From Paraglaciecola sp. L3A3 (GTDB taxonomy: Bacteria > Pseudomonadota > Gammaproteobacteria > Enterobacterales > Alteromonadaceae): a stretch of 64,000 nt of DNA. Made by a program: the position numbers and the translations under genes. Positions 28,595 through 38,106 of this stretch are shown here, one piece after another; positions within the stretch are counted from its first letter, which is position 1; each line of letters begins with the position of its first letter. The DNA lies in assembly GCF_009796765.1 (NCBI RefSeq), contig NZ_CP047023.1, positions 2,897,501 through 2,961,500 on the forward strand, written 5' to 3'. The notes under the pieces were generated by a model. The model ran no database searches and was not told the origin of the DNA. It saw only the letters and a program-made list of their open reading frames with translations.

Positions 28595-29608
28595 ATGAAA
28601 AAACACATTTATGTGGCATACACAGGTGGCACTATAGGTATGTGCCCTTCTGATAACGGCTTTATTCCAACTGCGGGTTTTTTATCTCACACTGTGGCTA
28701 ATATGCCTGAATTTTATCGTGCTGAAATGCCAAAATTTACCATCCATGAATATGACTCGCTAATTGATTCTTCTGATATGAGCCCCACAGACTGGCAACA
28801 AATTGCAGATGATATATTACAGCGCTACCAAGATTATGACGGTTTCATCATATTGCATGGCACAGATACAATGGCATACACAGCGTCAGCTTTATCTTTT
28901 ATGCTAGAAGATTTAGGTAAACCTGTGATTGTCACGGGCTCACAGATCCCTCTTACACAACTGCGCTCAGATGGGCAAATAAATCTCCTTAACGCTTTAT
29001 ATATTGCCGCCAATTATCCCATTGCCGAAGTGACTTTGTTTTTCAATAATCAATTATTTAGAGGTAACCGTAGCCGAAAATTGGACGCAGATGGTTTTAA
29101 TGCTTTTGGGTCTCCTAATTTTCCCTCTTTATTAGAAGCAGGAATTGATATTGAAATTAAGATAGACAAAAAATTGATAGGAGTCGACAACACAAAACAA
29201 CTTAAAGTAAGTCATATACAATCACAACCCATAGGTATTATTACGCTCTATCCGGGTATCAGTGCGGCTGTGATTGAAAACACCTTAAAACAACCAGTAA
29301 AAGCCTTAATTTTGTTAAGTTTTGGTGTAGGTAATGCGCCACACAATGAAGACTTATTAAGACAACTCAACTTAGCGAATGAGCAACAAATTATCGTGTT
29401 AAATTGTACTCAATGTGTGCGAGGAAAAGTTAACATGTCTGGTTATGCCAACGGTAATATTCTTAAACAAGCTGGTGTAGTATCAGGTACAGATATGACA
29501 CCCGAAGCGGCGCTAGCTAAATTGCATTACCTACTCAGCAAAGATTTAGCGTTTAGTGAAATAAAGCGTTTATTAATCAAGAATGTACGTGGGGAGTTAA
29601 CGGAATAA
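28595..29608 (+). CDS. ansA: Type I (cytoplasmic) L-asparaginase
   Basis: A 337-residue enzyme hydrolysing asparagine to aspartate and ammonia. Both threonine sites are visible: YTGGTIGM near the N-terminus and HGTDTMAYTASAL near 89-101. No signal peptide, so cytoplasmic type. IITLYPGISAAVI and VRGKVNMSGYANGN are also family-typical. Ribosome site AAGGGG. Last of three close genes. Confidence 0.94.
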   Translation: MKKHIYVAYTGGTIGMCPSDNGFIPTAGFLSHTVANMPEFYRAEMPKFTIHEYDSLIDSSDMSPTDWQQIADDILQRYQDYDGFIILHGTDTMAYTASALSFMLEDLGKPVIVTGSQIPLTQLRSDGQINLLNALYIAANYPIAEVTLFFNNQLFRGNRSRKLDADGFNAFGSPNFPSLLEAGIDIEIKIDKKLIGVDNTKQLKVSHIQSQPIGIITLYPGISAAVIENTLKQPVKALILLSFGVGNAPHNEDLLRQLNLANEQQIIVLNCTQCVRGKVNMSGYANGNILKQAGVVSGTDMTPEAALAKLHYLLSKDLAFSEIKRLLIKNVRGELTE

Positions 29609-29679
29609 GTTTTGGTATGGCTAATAAAAAACTAAATTATTTGATTGCCCAGGACACAGTTTCATTTTCTTATAGGCAT

Positions 29680-29705
29680 AAAAAAAGCAAACCCTAAGGT
29701 TTGCT
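29680..29705 (-). terminator. Terminator of the cold-shock gene
   Basis: AGCAAACC, loop CTAA, GGTTTGCT (29686-29705) with six A before it on the plus strand, i.e. a T run on the minus strand. A CTTTTT on the other side means it may also stop ansA transcripts. Confidence 0.9.
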
Positions 29706-29734
29706 CTTTTTGGTAATAATTTAATTACTAAGAA

Positions 29735-29941
29735 TTAAAGTACTACAATGTTCTCTGCTTGAGGACCTTTTTGGCCTTGAGTTACAGTGAACTCAACTTT
29801 TTGACCTTCAGCCAAAGTTTTAAAGCCAGTACCTGTGATAGCACGGAAATGAGCAAAAACGTCAGGTCCATTTTCTTGTTGAATGAAACCGAAACCTTTA
29901 GATTCGTTAAACCATTTTACTGTACCAGTAGTTGTAGACAT
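29735..29941 (-). CDS. Cold-shock domain protein (CspA family)
   Basis: A 68-residue single cold-shock domain that binds single-stranded RNA and DNA. RNP1 is KGFGFIQ and RNP2-like VFAHFRAI follows. It opens [16 protein letters not shown] and ends [11 protein letters not shown] start at ATG 29941 with AGGA upstream; the longer frame to 29962 lies in the leader. A strong promoter about 150 bases upstream gives the long untranslated leader expected of cspA-type genes. Confidence 0.95.
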   Translation of the reverse strand: MSTTTGTVKWFNESKGFGFIQQENGPDVFAHFRAITGTGFKTLAEGQKVEFTVTQGQKGPQAENIVVL

Positions 29942-30092
29942 AGTATTTCCTATATTTTTCAAGAGTAATTGTGTCTCCTAAGAGACGTTAGTTGTGCTGA
30001 AGTGTGTTGCAATTACTTATGAGCTACGAGACCGGGTACTGCAATGGAACGTCGAAACAATGTACATAAATATCAAACTTACTTTCAAGCGC
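29942..30092 (-). promoter_or_regulatory. Long 5' leader of the cold-shock gene
   Basis: About 150 untranslated bases between the predicted transcription start (near 30090) and the ATG. It contains a GTCTC-TTAG-GAGAC hairpin around 29970. In cspA genes such leaders act as temperature-responsive RNA; that role here is inference from position and length. Confidence 0.6.
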
Positions 30093-30096
30093 GTTT

Positions 30097-30124
30097 AGTA
30101 TAACTTGCGCGTGACTAAGGTCAA
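30097..30124 (-). promoter_or_regulatory. Sigma-70 promoter of the cold-shock gene
   Basis: On the minus strand TTGACC (30124-30119) and TATACT (30102-30097) are separated by 16 bases, close to consensus at both boxes. Confidence 0.8.
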
Positions 30125-30276
30125 CAACTATTATCAATAAAGTGGTCTAACAAGGCTTTTTGTTTCAATAAGTTAGTCACATAATTGTCACAAAATTGAA
30201 AAAAAGATAGCTTTCGACAAAGTTACAGTCGCTGGATATTCACACTATTTTGCAAAACAATTTTAGCAATTTTACA

Positions 30277-31440
30277 TTACATACGTTTAGCAGGAATAAA
30301 TAACAGAGTTGTTGCTGAAATCAAAGCAAATAATGCCGCCAGAGAAAAAGCAAATTCAGCCCCCTGCCCTTGATGCCAAAACCAACCAGCCCCGTAATTT
30401 CCAGCTGCGCCACCAATACCAAAAGCGATACTGGTGTAAAACGCTTGCCCTTGACCTTGATGTGTTTTTCCAAAATATCTATTTATAAAAAAGATAGAGG
30501 CAGAATGAGCCATACCAAAACTAAAGGCATGCAACATTTGGCTTAATACTAACATCACAACATGTTCTGCCATCACAGCTAATAGATACCAGCGCAGAGC
30601 GGTCAACAACATACTTATAACTAAAATCCATTTCACGCCAATTTTTTCAATCAATTTTCCGGCTTGTAAAAATATAATCACTTCAGCTGCCACACCTAAG
30701 GCAATTAGTGCCCCGGTCATTTGTCCGCTGTAACCTAAATCTCTTGTATATAGGGCGAAGAAACCATAATAAGGTCCAAAGCTAATTTGTAAAAATATGG
30801 CCGAAAATAGAAATCCGTAAAAGATAGGATTATGTATTTTGCTCCAGATCGAAGCTGAAGTTTGGTTTGTGACTACCTCTTTTACTGGCTCTTTTAAAAA
30901 TAATGTCACTAACCAGAGGGTTAATAATACAAACGCGCCAATAATAATGGGCGACTCTGAAGAATACATATCCACCATTTTTCCTGTAAAAATGGTAAAT
31001 ACAATATAACCAATACTGCCCCACAATCTGATTTTACTATAACGGCCTGCATGCGAATTAACGCAATTTAGGGTCAACACTTCCATTTGCGGCAAAATCG
31101 CAGTCCAAAACATCATCATAATGGCAAAACTAATCGTTAACGCCCAAAACCCATTCACCACAAATGCCAAACAAAATGTGCTAAAAGTTAAAAACGCACC
31201 AATTTGCAACCATTTAAGGGGTTTACCAGATTTATCAGCGATGAAAGCCCACAGGTTAGGCCCTGCGATCCTTGCGATTGTAATGAGCGCAAACAGCTCT
31301 CCGATATCACTAGAGCTAAAACCTCTGCCATCAAGGAAGACCCCTAAATAAGGGATTAATACGCCAATCTGTCCGTAATAAAAGAGATAAGTAAATGCGA
31401 GTAAAATTAAATTTGAGGCAGAAAAAGCAGATTTTGGCAA
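30277..31440 (-). CDS. MFS transporter (HcaT/MFS_1-like)
   Basis: A 387-residue protein with 12 hydrophobic helices. The MFS_1-like pattern appears as YGQIGVLIPYLGVFLDGRGFSSSDIGEL, and KIRLWGSIGYIVF is typical of the 3-phenylpropionic acid (HcaT) and nucleoside-like branch. Substrate not readable. TTG start at 31440; no ATG is suitably placed. It follows aroC by 30 bases, separated by a hairpin overlapping the aroC stop. Confidence 0.85.
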   Translation of the reverse strand: MPKSAFSASNLILLAFTYLFYYGQIGVLIPYLGVFLDGRGFSSSDIGELFALITIARIAGPNLWAFIADKSGKPLKWLQIGAFLTFSTFCLAFVVNGFWALTISFAIMMMFWTAILPQMEVLTLNCVNSHAGRYSKIRLWGSIGYIVFTIFTGKMVDMYSSESPIIIGAFVLLTLWLVTLFLKEPVKEVVTNQTSASIWSKIHNPIFYGFLFSAIFLQISFGPYYGFFALYTRDLGYSGQMTGALIALGVAAEVIIFLQAGKLIEKIGVKWILVISMLLTALRWYLLAVMAEHVVMLVLSQMLHAFSFGMAHSASIFFINRYFGKTHQGQGQAFYTSIAFGIGGAAGNYGAGWFWHQGQGAEFAFSLAALFALISATTLLFIPAKRM

Positions 31441-31453
31441 AACAAGTTCTTAT

Positions 31454-31479
31454 TAAAAACAGACAGGCTGTTAAGCCTG
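31454..31479 (-). terminator. Hairpin overlapping the aroC stop codon
   Basis: On the minus strand CAGGCT, loop TAAC containing the aroC stop, AGCCTG, then TCTG and five T. A modest terminator that could partly separate aroC from the MFS gene. Confidence 0.5.
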
Positions 31480-32568
31480 CCCTGGTATGACTGGAGTAGT
31501 ACGTTGTACATCTGCATTTTGCGCTCTATTGCGCAGTAAATGATCCATTACCACTAACGCCATCATTGCTTCTGCAATTGGCACAGCACGGATACCCACA
31601 CAAGGATCATGTCGTCCTTTAGTAATCACTTCAGCACTATGACCATTAATGTCTATGGTTTCACCCGGCACACTGATACTTGAGGTCGGTTTAAGGGCCA
31701 TATGTACCACTAAATCTTGACCACTTGAGATCCCACCCAAAACCCCTCCAGATCGATTTGATTTAAAACCATCGGGAGTCATCACATCTCTGTGTTCACT
31801 ACCTTTTTGTTCGACTGTAGCAAAGCCATCCCCCACTTCCACACCTTTGACAGCATTAATGCCCATCATCGCGTGGGCTAAATCTGCATCTAATCTGTCA
31901 AAAATAGGCTCACCTAAACCAACAGGCATATTTGTTGCTACCACAGATACTTTAGCACCAATAGAATCCCCCAGCTTTTTAAGCTCGCGCATATAAGCGT
32001 CAAGTTCTTCTAACTTAGTTTCATCTGGGCAGAAAAACGCATTGGTATTAGTAATTTTATGATCAACATTTTCAATTTTTATCGGCCCTAGTTGCGACAA
32101 ATAACCCAAAATTTCAATACCATGATGTTGCTTTAAGTATTTTTTAGCCACACCACCAGCCGCAACACGAATTGCAGTTTCCCGAGCTGATGAGCGTCCA
32201 CCACCTCGATAGTCACGTAGGCCATATTTTTGCTGATAAGTATAATCGGCATGGCCTGGTCTAAATGTATCTTTAATCTTTGAATAGTCGTTACTACGTT
32301 GGTCATTATTATTAATTAATAAACCAATGCTAGTACCTGTTGTTTTGCCTTCAAACACACCAGACAAAATTTTCACTTCGTCTTCTTCCCTTCTAGCAGT
32401 GGTATATCTAGAAGTACCAGGTTTTCTGCGATCTAAATCAACTTGCAGGTCACTTTCAGAGATTTCCAAACCTGGAGGGCAGCCATCGATAATACCGCCA
32501 ATAGCAATCCCATGACTTTCGCCGAAGGTGGTGACGGTGAATAATTTTCCAAAGGTGTTACCAGCCAT
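31471..32568 (-). CDS. aroC: Chorismate synthase
   Basis: A 365-residue enzyme of standard length that converts EPSP to chorismate with reduced FMN. Signatures: [19 protein letters not shown] near 16-34, [20 protein letters not shown], and [15 protein letters not shown]. Cytoplasmic, last step of the common aromatic pathway. It lies directly after prmB on the same strand, an arrangement conserved in enterics and related groups. Confidence 0.97.
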   Translation of the reverse strand: MAGNTFGKLFTVTTFGESHGIAIGGIIDGCPPGLEISESDLQVDLDRRKPGTSRYTTARREEDEVKILSGVFEGKTTGTSIGLLINNNDQRSNDYSKIKDTFRPGHADYTYQQKYGLRDYRGGGRSSARETAIRVAAGGVAKKYLKQHHGIEILGYLSQLGPIKIENVDHKITNTNAFFCPDETKLEELDAYMRELKKLGDSIGAKVSVVATNMPVGLGEPIFDRLDADLAHAMMGINAVKGVEVGDGFATVEQKGSEHRDVMTPDGFKSNRSGGVLGGISSGQDLVVHMALKPTSSISVPGETIDINGHSAEVITKGRHDPCVGIRAVPIAEAMMALVVMDHLLRNRAQNADVQRTTPVIPGQA

Positions 32569-32636
32569 AATATTTAAGTCCTGTTTTGTGCTACTTATAA
32601 AAATTGAATGAGTAAATGTTATTTAATTTGTCTATT

Positions 32637-33578
32637 TTAATGATCAACTGCGCGCCAGTACTCAACTAATTCGTTCTTGCTTATAGCAAAGACACCATGG
32701 CCACCTTTTTCAAATGATACCCACTGAATGGGTAAGTCAGGATAACGACTATGCATATGCACTTCACTATTGCCTACTTCCACAAATAACCAACCATTTT
32801 CAGTTAAATGACTAGGAGCCTGACGTAAAATATTATCCACTAAATCTAAGCCATCTTGACCTGCAGCTAACGCTAATTCTGGTTCGTGGTGGAACTCTTC
32901 TGGTAAATCATCCATATCTTCAGCATCTACATATGGAGGATTACTGACTATTAAATCATATTGTTGGCCCTGTAAAGCATTCATTAGATCAGATTGAATA
33001 GGCAACACTCTATGATTTAAACCATGTTCAGTAATATTTAAATCTGCCACTTCTAAAGCATCAGTACTGATATCAACCGCGTCAACCTGAGCATTTTCAA
33101 ATGCATAAGCCAAGGCAATGGCAATACAGCCACCACCAGTACATAAATCTAATATTTGTTCTGGCTCTTCATCACCAAGCCAAGCAGCAAAGTGATCTTG
33201 GATAAGTTCTGCAAAGGGAGAACGAGGGATCAATACTCTTTCATCGACATAAAAGGGTAACCCACAAAACCATGCTTGATTAGTTAAATATGGCACAGGG
33301 ATACGTTCTTGTACTCTGCGGTTAACTAATTCCGCAATATTTAACTTTTCCGCGTAGGTTAATCGACTATGAAATAACTGATCACCAGTTTGTTCTGGTA
33401 GGTCTTGAGGTAAGTGTAATAGTTGTAAAACGAGACTTACCGCTTCATCCCATGGATTGTCTGTCCCATGACCATAAAATAAACCGGCTTGATTAAAACA
33501 ACTGACCGACCACCTCACCATATCAAGCATAGTGTGTAAATCGCCTACTAGTTGTTCGTTATCTATTGTAATAGTCAT
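32637..33578 (-). CDS. prmB: Ribosomal protein L3 glutamine methyltransferase
   Basis: A 313-residue SAM-dependent enzyme that methylates a glutamine of ribosomal protein L3. Motif I is [15 protein letters not shown] and the catalytic NPPY is in [14 protein letters not shown]. The family N-terminal helical part ([26 protein letters not shown]) starts at [10 protein letters not shown], so I start at ATG 33578. The longer frame would run into the divergent smrB gene. Confidence 0.95.
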   Translation of the reverse strand: MTITIDNEQLVGDLHTMLDMVRWSVSCFNQAGLFYGHGTDNPWDEAVSLVLQLLHLPQDLPEQTGDQLFHSRLTYAEKLNIAELVNRRVQERIPVPYLTNQAWFCGLPFYVDERVLIPRSPFAELIQDHFAAWLGDEEPEQILDLCTGGGCIAIALAYAFENAQVDAVDISTDALEVADLNITEHGLNHRVLPIQSDLMNALQGQQYDLIVSNPPYVDAEDMDDLPEEFHHEPELALAAGQDGLDLVDNILRQAPSHLTENGWLFVEVGNSEVHMHSRYPDLPIQWVSFEKGGHGVFAISKNELVEYWRAVDH

Positions 33579-33654
33579 ATTATCTCGTAATTTAATAAAA
33601 TTAGTAGTTTGCATTTCGTGTTCTACCGCTGCAAATTTGTTATGATAATTTGCA

Positions 33655-34239
33655 ATGAATATTGATAAAACACTGATAAAACGCAAGCTCTTTTCAGATT
33701 CGAACTCTAAAATCGAAGACGAACTCGATCTTTTCCAAAATGAGTTTAAAGATGTAGCGCCTTTAAAGCAGGACAAAATACCGCCTCAACGCTTTTCCAG
33801 CAAGCAGAATTACAGTCGTAACCTAAAAAAAATCAATGAATTGTCAGATATTAAACAAGCCAATGCCGCATTTCAATTTTCAGATGGATTTGAAGGACAT
33901 TTTGAAATTGATGTACCACTAAAATATGTAAGAGAAAATGCTGCCAGTCACGAGGTTAAACGACTAAGACGTGGCGATTATCCCCCAGATCTTATTCTCG
34001 ATTTACATGGCTATAAAAAAGATGACGCAAAATTAGAAATTGCGGCTTTAATACAAGCGGCACAAAAACACCATGTTTATTGTGTCTCTATTATGCATGG
34101 CAAAGGCACTTATGCGCTTAAACGTTCGATCCCCAATTGGCTTATCCAACATCCTAGTGTTTTAGGCTTTCACCAAGCCCCCAAAGAATGGGGCGGACAA
34201 AGTGCTTTATTAGTATTGATAGAACAAACTCACATTTAG
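33655..34239 (+). CDS. smrB: Smr-domain endonuclease SmrB (ribosome rescue factor)
   Basis: A 194-residue protein. The N-terminal half is charged and helical; the Smr domain lies at about 110-190 with DLHG (near 119) and HGKG (near 148), the family's catalytic and RNA-contact motifs. SmrB cleaves mRNA at collided ribosomes. It is divergent from prmB, the same conserved pair as in E. coli. No strong ribosome site is visible, so the exact start is uncertain. Confidence 0.93.
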   Translation: MNIDKTLIKRKLFSDSNSKIEDELDLFQNEFKDVAPLKQDKIPPQRFSSKQNYSRNLKKINELSDIKQANAAFQFSDGFEGHFEIDVPLKYVRENAASHEVKRLRRGDYPPDLILDLHGYKKDDAKLEIAALIQAAQKHHVYCVSIMHGKGTYALKRSIPNWLIQHPSVLGFHQAPKEWGGQSALLVLIEQTHI

Positions 34240-34273
34240 CCATCATTAAATAATGAAAAATGTCTTAACAGTC

Positions 34274-34915
34274 CTAACTAAACAATCCCCAAAACCAGCC
34301 TTTAGATAAATCTTCTTCACAGGTTTTTAATTGCTGAGCATAACGTAATGAACGAGATTTCACTTTAACTGCAACATTCTTGAGCCACTGCTTCTTATGT
34401 TGACTACCTCTACGGTAACCTCCCCACCCTTCGTGATAATTTAAATACTGTAATTGTGCATCCCATTTAGAAATACCGTTCATTTTATGCGTTTTACTAA
34501 TGAACCAACCCATAAAATCCATAGCATCATGAAAATCAGTACGACTTGCCCAGCTATTATTGGTTTCTCGCATATAATCTTCCCAAGTGGGAGTTTTTGC
34601 TTGTGAATAACCATATGCAGTACTTAATCTGCCCCAAGGGATCAAACCAAAAAACACATATTTTTTACCCGGCCTAGCAGTGGCTTTAAATGAACTTTCT
34701 TGATACATCATAGCCATAGGCACATGAATAGGTACGCCCCACTTTTCTTTCATATCTGAAGCACTGTCAAACCAGTCACTTTTATCATAAAAAATATCAC
34801 AAATATTATCGATATTTTTAGGCGGAGTGGTGACACAACTAGTAAAGATAAATGGCACAGATAGCAGTAGAAAATATTTTTTAAAAAAAGTGTTTATTAT
34901 TTTGAACTTTCTCAA
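34274..34915 (-). CDS. Lytic transglycosylase-like lipoprotein (SLT domain)
   Basis: A 213-residue lipoprotein candidate: basic N-terminus, hydrophobic run, then TSCVTTPP with Cys27. The lysozyme-like part has VPMAMMYQESSFKATARPGKK (about 67-87), the catalytic Glu being in QESSF, then AYGYSQAKTPTWEDY and YLNYHEGWGGYRRG. This pattern is conserved in gammaproteobacteria as an SLT-type protein acting on peptidoglycan. TTG start by the frame; GAGGAA is close to it, so spacing is tight and the start is uncertain. Confidence 0.83.
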   Translation of the reverse strand: MRKFKIINTFFKKYFLLLSVPFIFTSCVTTPPKNIDNICDIFYDKSDWFDSASDMKEKWGVPIHVPMAMMYQESSFKATARPGKKYVFFGLIPWGRLSTAYGYSQAKTPTWEDYMRETNNSWASRTDFHDAMDFMGWFISKTHKMNGISKWDAQLQYLNYHEGWGGYRRGSQHKKQWLKNVAVKVKSRSLRYAQQLKTCEEDLSKGWFWGLFS

Positions 34916-34978
34916 AATTCCTCACTCATAAGTAGTGTGTTCTAGTTATTGTGTGTGTTTTCCTAGTTGTAATTTTAA

Positions 34979-35005
34979 GCCTGACAGTTTGTCAGGCTTT
35001 TTTTT
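34979..35005 (+). terminator. Strong plus-strand terminator without an evident gene
   Basis: GCCTGACA, loop GTT, TGTCAGGC, then eight T on the plus strand. Both flanking genes are on the minus strand. It may act for gshA in the other direction, but its T run on that side (TTAAAATT) is poor. Confidence 0.8.
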
Positions 35006-35007
35006 GT

Positions 35008-36600
35008 CTAACTTTTAGAAAAATAACTTTGTAAGAACTCATCAAAAGATTGTGTATCTTGCTGTTCAATTAATAACTGTTTTTGTAACGATTGCCTGGC
35101 ATGCGCAATCAATTCCTGCTCATCCATATAAGCATAATCAGCATCTAATAACTGTTGTTTATATTTATCCGCAAGCTGCAAACCAAACTGACCGTTATCC
35201 ATGTTATTGGCTAATAATATTTCTAAAATTTTAGCTGAAGGTGTGAGATTTGGATCCAGTATTTTAGCTTTTTCAACTGCTAACGCCTGCGAATAATCTG
35301 CACAGTGATTAACTTGGTCGAGGACTTTCGCTATTTCCGACATTTCGGCAAAAATATTTAGCGCCCATTCAGATAATGCAATGGCATTACCTTCATGATT
35401 TAACTTCAATTCAGGATCTCTGCCGTGATCAACCACTGCGCTTAAATTCGATTCAGTTTCTTGATATAAGTCGGATTCAAAAAATGCACTAGGTTTCACA
35501 ACACAATACAATAAAAATACATCCAGAAAGTAAAACTGATTACGCTCAATACCCACAGCATTGAATGGGTTAACATCCAGCGCTCTTACTTCTATATAAC
35601 TGACTCCTCTATCGGCTAAAGCATCTGTAGGTTTTTCTAAAGATTGAGTAGGTTGTTTCGGACGTATGGGAGAATACAGTTCATTTTCGATCTGTAAAAT
35701 ATTGCCATTTAATTGTTGATATTCCCCCTCTTTTTTGGCGGTAAACTTGGCATAATTTGTAGAAGGCTGGTTAATCGCTTTGCGCAACGACTCGATATAA
35801 CTATCTACTTGGTTGTAGCAAATATTCAAACCTGATTGAGCACTATTGGTATAACCTAAATCACTCATTCGTAAAGACGTAGCATAAGGTAAATAGTAAG
35901 TACCTTTACCCAATTTTTTAAAAGGTAAATTTGTTTCTTTACCTTTAATAAAAGAACCACAAAGAGCTGGCGATGAACCGTATAAATAAGGTATCAACCA
36001 ACAAAAACGGCGATAGTTTCTGATCAAAGCAAAATATGCTGAAGATACAGACTCTTTATCTGACTGCTGACCAAATTCGGCTAACCATGAGTGCCAAAAC
36101 TCGTCGGGTAACGAAAAATTAAAATGTACCCCAGAAATAGCCTGCATCATACTGCCATAGCGGTTTTTTAATCCCACACGGTACAAACTTTTCATTTTAC
36201 CTACATTAGACGAACCAAAGTTGGCAATGGGAATAGCATCTTGATTTTCTATAAAACAAGGCATACTCATGGGCCAAAGACGTTCATCATCTATATTTGC
36301 CATCACAAATTTATGTACGTCCGTTAATTGCCCAATGGTTTTATCAATAGACGTCTCAGGAGGAGTAATAAATTCTAATAACGACTCTGAAAAATCTGTG
36401 GTGATAAAATCATGTGTTAAAGCTGCCCCTAATTTTTTTTGATGTGGGGTTTGTGCCAGTCCCCCTTTGGGATCAATTCTTAGTGATTCTCTCTCTATGC
36501 CATGACAAATACCAGTTAACGTCTGGCTGATCTTGTTTTCTTGCAATAAGCGTAAACGCTCGGTGAATGAATTTCTATTTTCTTGCAAAATACTATCCAA
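35008..36600 (-). CDS. gshA: Glutamate-cysteine ligase (gammaproteobacterial type)
   Basis: A 530-residue enzyme catalysing the first step of glutathione synthesis. Typical blocks: GICHGIERESLRIDPKGGLAQTPHQKKLGAALTHDFITTDFSESLLEFITPP near the N-terminus and VSYIEVRALDVNPFNAVGI near 330. Length as in the E. coli-type enzyme (about 518). TTG start at 36600 without a clear ribosome site, so expression may be low. Monocistronic. Confidence 0.95.
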   Translation of the reverse strand: MDSILQENRNSFTERLRLLQENKISQTLTGICHGIERESLRIDPKGGLAQTPHQKKLGAALTHDFITTDFSESLLEFITPPETSIDKTIGQLTDVHKFVMANIDDERLWPMSMPCFIENQDAIPIANFGSSNVGKMKSLYRVGLKNRYGSMMQAISGVHFNFSLPDEFWHSWLAEFGQQSDKESVSSAYFALIRNYRRFCWLIPYLYGSSPALCGSFIKGKETNLPFKKLGKGTYYLPYATSLRMSDLGYTNSAQSGLNICYNQVDSYIESLRKAINQPSTNYAKFTAKKEGEYQQLNGNILQIENELYSPIRPKQPTQSLEKPTDALADRGVSYIEVRALDVNPFNAVGIERNQFYFLDVFLLYCVVKPSAFFESDLYQETESNLSAVVDHGRDPELKLNHEGNAIALSEWALNIFAEMSEIAKVLDQVNHCADYSQALAVEKAKILDPNLTPSAKILEILLANNMDNGQFGLQLADKYKQQLLDADYAYMDEQELIAHARQSLQKQLLIEQQDTQSFDEFLQSYFSKS

Positions 36601-36858
36601 TATTGATGAGTAACATTTAATAGGTTACTGATGAAAAAATTTGAAAATTTAGCTATATCTCATACAGCTTCACTCTGTACCAGAACGTTAATTTAGGTAT
36701 AAAATTACAAACGCTAGTTTACCTGCTGTTTTACAATAAAGTAACTGAACATTGATTCAAATTTTATCCTATTAATATCACGTAACAAAACAGTATATTG
36801 TCTGATAAAATCAAATCATTAATATCAATTATATTTTAATGTACAAGGAACATATATT

Positions 36859-37407
36859 TTGTCTGAACAGAACTTACCTATATTTGACCTAGATTTTGCC
36901 TTGAGTCAGTTTAGCGGCAACCAAACATTACTGAATAAAATCTTAGACAAGTTCATAGAACAGAATGAAAATTATGCTTTAGAACTAAAAGCAAATTTAC
37001 TTAAGGATGGTATTACAGATACCAAACGACAGGTGCACACACTAAAAGGTGTAGCAGGAAATTTAGGGTTTAAAGCATTAGCTGCTGAATGTTATAAAAT
37101 AGAACCACTAATAGACACATCTACGGATGAAGCTCAACTACAGCCATTATTAGCTCTGCTCAAAACATCAATAAATTCTGCTAAAGAATATTGTCAGCCA
37201 GAAAGTAGCCAGACAGATACTGCTAACAGTCATGTGACATCTGCTAAACAACAATTAATTGCAGCATTAAATAGCAATGAGTTCTTATCTGACGCTAAGT
37301 TAACACAATATTTAACAGATCTAGACTTACCTGCAGACGACAGTAAAAAGCTAGCAGAATTTATTGATGACTTTAACTATAAAAGCGCATTATTAATGCT
37401 TCAATAA
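36859..37407 (+). CDS. Histidine phosphotransfer (Hpt) domain protein
   Basis: A 182-residue protein. An Hpt domain covers about 10-105: RQVHTLKGVAGNLGFKALAAECYKIE with the phospho-His in the HTLKG motif. The rest is a short helical C-terminal part like those of hybrid sensor kinases. It would relay phosphate between a hybrid kinase and a response regulator. No kinase gene is near, so it is an orphan Hpt. TTG start with AAGGAA eight bases upstream. Confidence 0.88.
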   Translation: MSEQNLPIFDLDFALSQFSGNQTLLNKILDKFIEQNENYALELKANLLKDGITDTKRQVHTLKGVAGNLGFKALAAECYKIEPLIDTSTDEAQLQPLLALLKTSINSAKEYCQPESSQTDTANSHVTSAKQQLIAALNSNEFLSDAKLTQYLTDLDLPADDSKKLAEFIDDFNYKSALLMLQ

Positions 37408-37420
37408 GGTAATTTTCTGT

Positions 37421-38098
37421 TTGTTAATTAACATAGTATTTGACCACCCAGACTTTGTCATCATCGATAAACCTGTGGATGTAGCAGTGCAAGATGAAGC
37501 AACACAAACCGGTATTTTACCTATTGTTTGCCAACAGCTAAACTTAAAAAAATTATGGTTAGTGCATAGATTAGATAAGGTCACTTCAGGCATTTTAATC
37601 TTAGCCAAAAATGCTCAAGCGGCAGCCGTATTTGGTAGCCTATTTGCAGATAAAAAAATAGAAAAATATTACTTAGCCATAGCCACAAAAAAACCGAAGA
37701 AGAAACAAGGCACTATCAGAGGTGGAATGACCAAAGTCCGAGACGGCAAATGGATGTTAACCTCTAAGTCAGAAAATGTAGCCAAAACACAATTTTTTAG
37801 CTTTGGCTTATTACCTAATATTCGTTTATTTCTACTTAAACCCTTAACGGGCAAAACACACCAATTGCGTGTTGCGTTAAAAAGTTTATCTAGTCCAATT
37901 TTAGGCGATAGACTTTATACCGGCGAGCCAGCCGAACGCACTTATTTACACGCATACGGAATAAAATTTCAGTATAAAGATCAGAGCATTGAGCTCACTT
38001 GTCTGCCTAGTGTTGGTGAACACTTTTTAAGCCATGCATGCCTTGAATTCTGCCAAAAGTTAAGCGCTCCTTGGCAACAATTATGGCCTAATTCCTAA
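37421..38098 (+). CDS. RluA-family pseudouridine synthase (TIGR01621-like)
   Basis: A 225-residue enzyme of the RluA family. The catalytic motif is HRLDKVTSGILILAK with the Asp nucleophile; GKTHQLRVALKSLSSPILGD is the conserved C-terminal block. Family members modify uridines in rRNA or tRNA; this short branch has no S4 domain, and its target is not known to me. TTG start at 37421. It follows the Hpt gene by 13 bases. Confidence 0.85.
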   Translation: MLINIVFDHPDFVIIDKPVDVAVQDEATQTGILPIVCQQLNLKKLWLVHRLDKVTSGILILAKNAQAAAVFGSLFADKKIEKYYLAIATKKPKKKQGTIRGGMTKVRDGKWMLTSKSENVAKTQFFSFGLLPNIRLFLLKPLTGKTHQLRVALKSLSSPILGDRLYTGEPAERTYLHAYGIKFQYKDQSIELTCLPSVGEHFLSHACLEFCQKLSAPWQQLWPNS

Positions 38099-38106
38099 CA
38101 AGCCTC

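Noticed and set aside
33579-33776. 66-residue N-terminal extension of PrmB
   Set aside because: The family starts at [10 protein letters not shown]; the extension is antisense to smrB.
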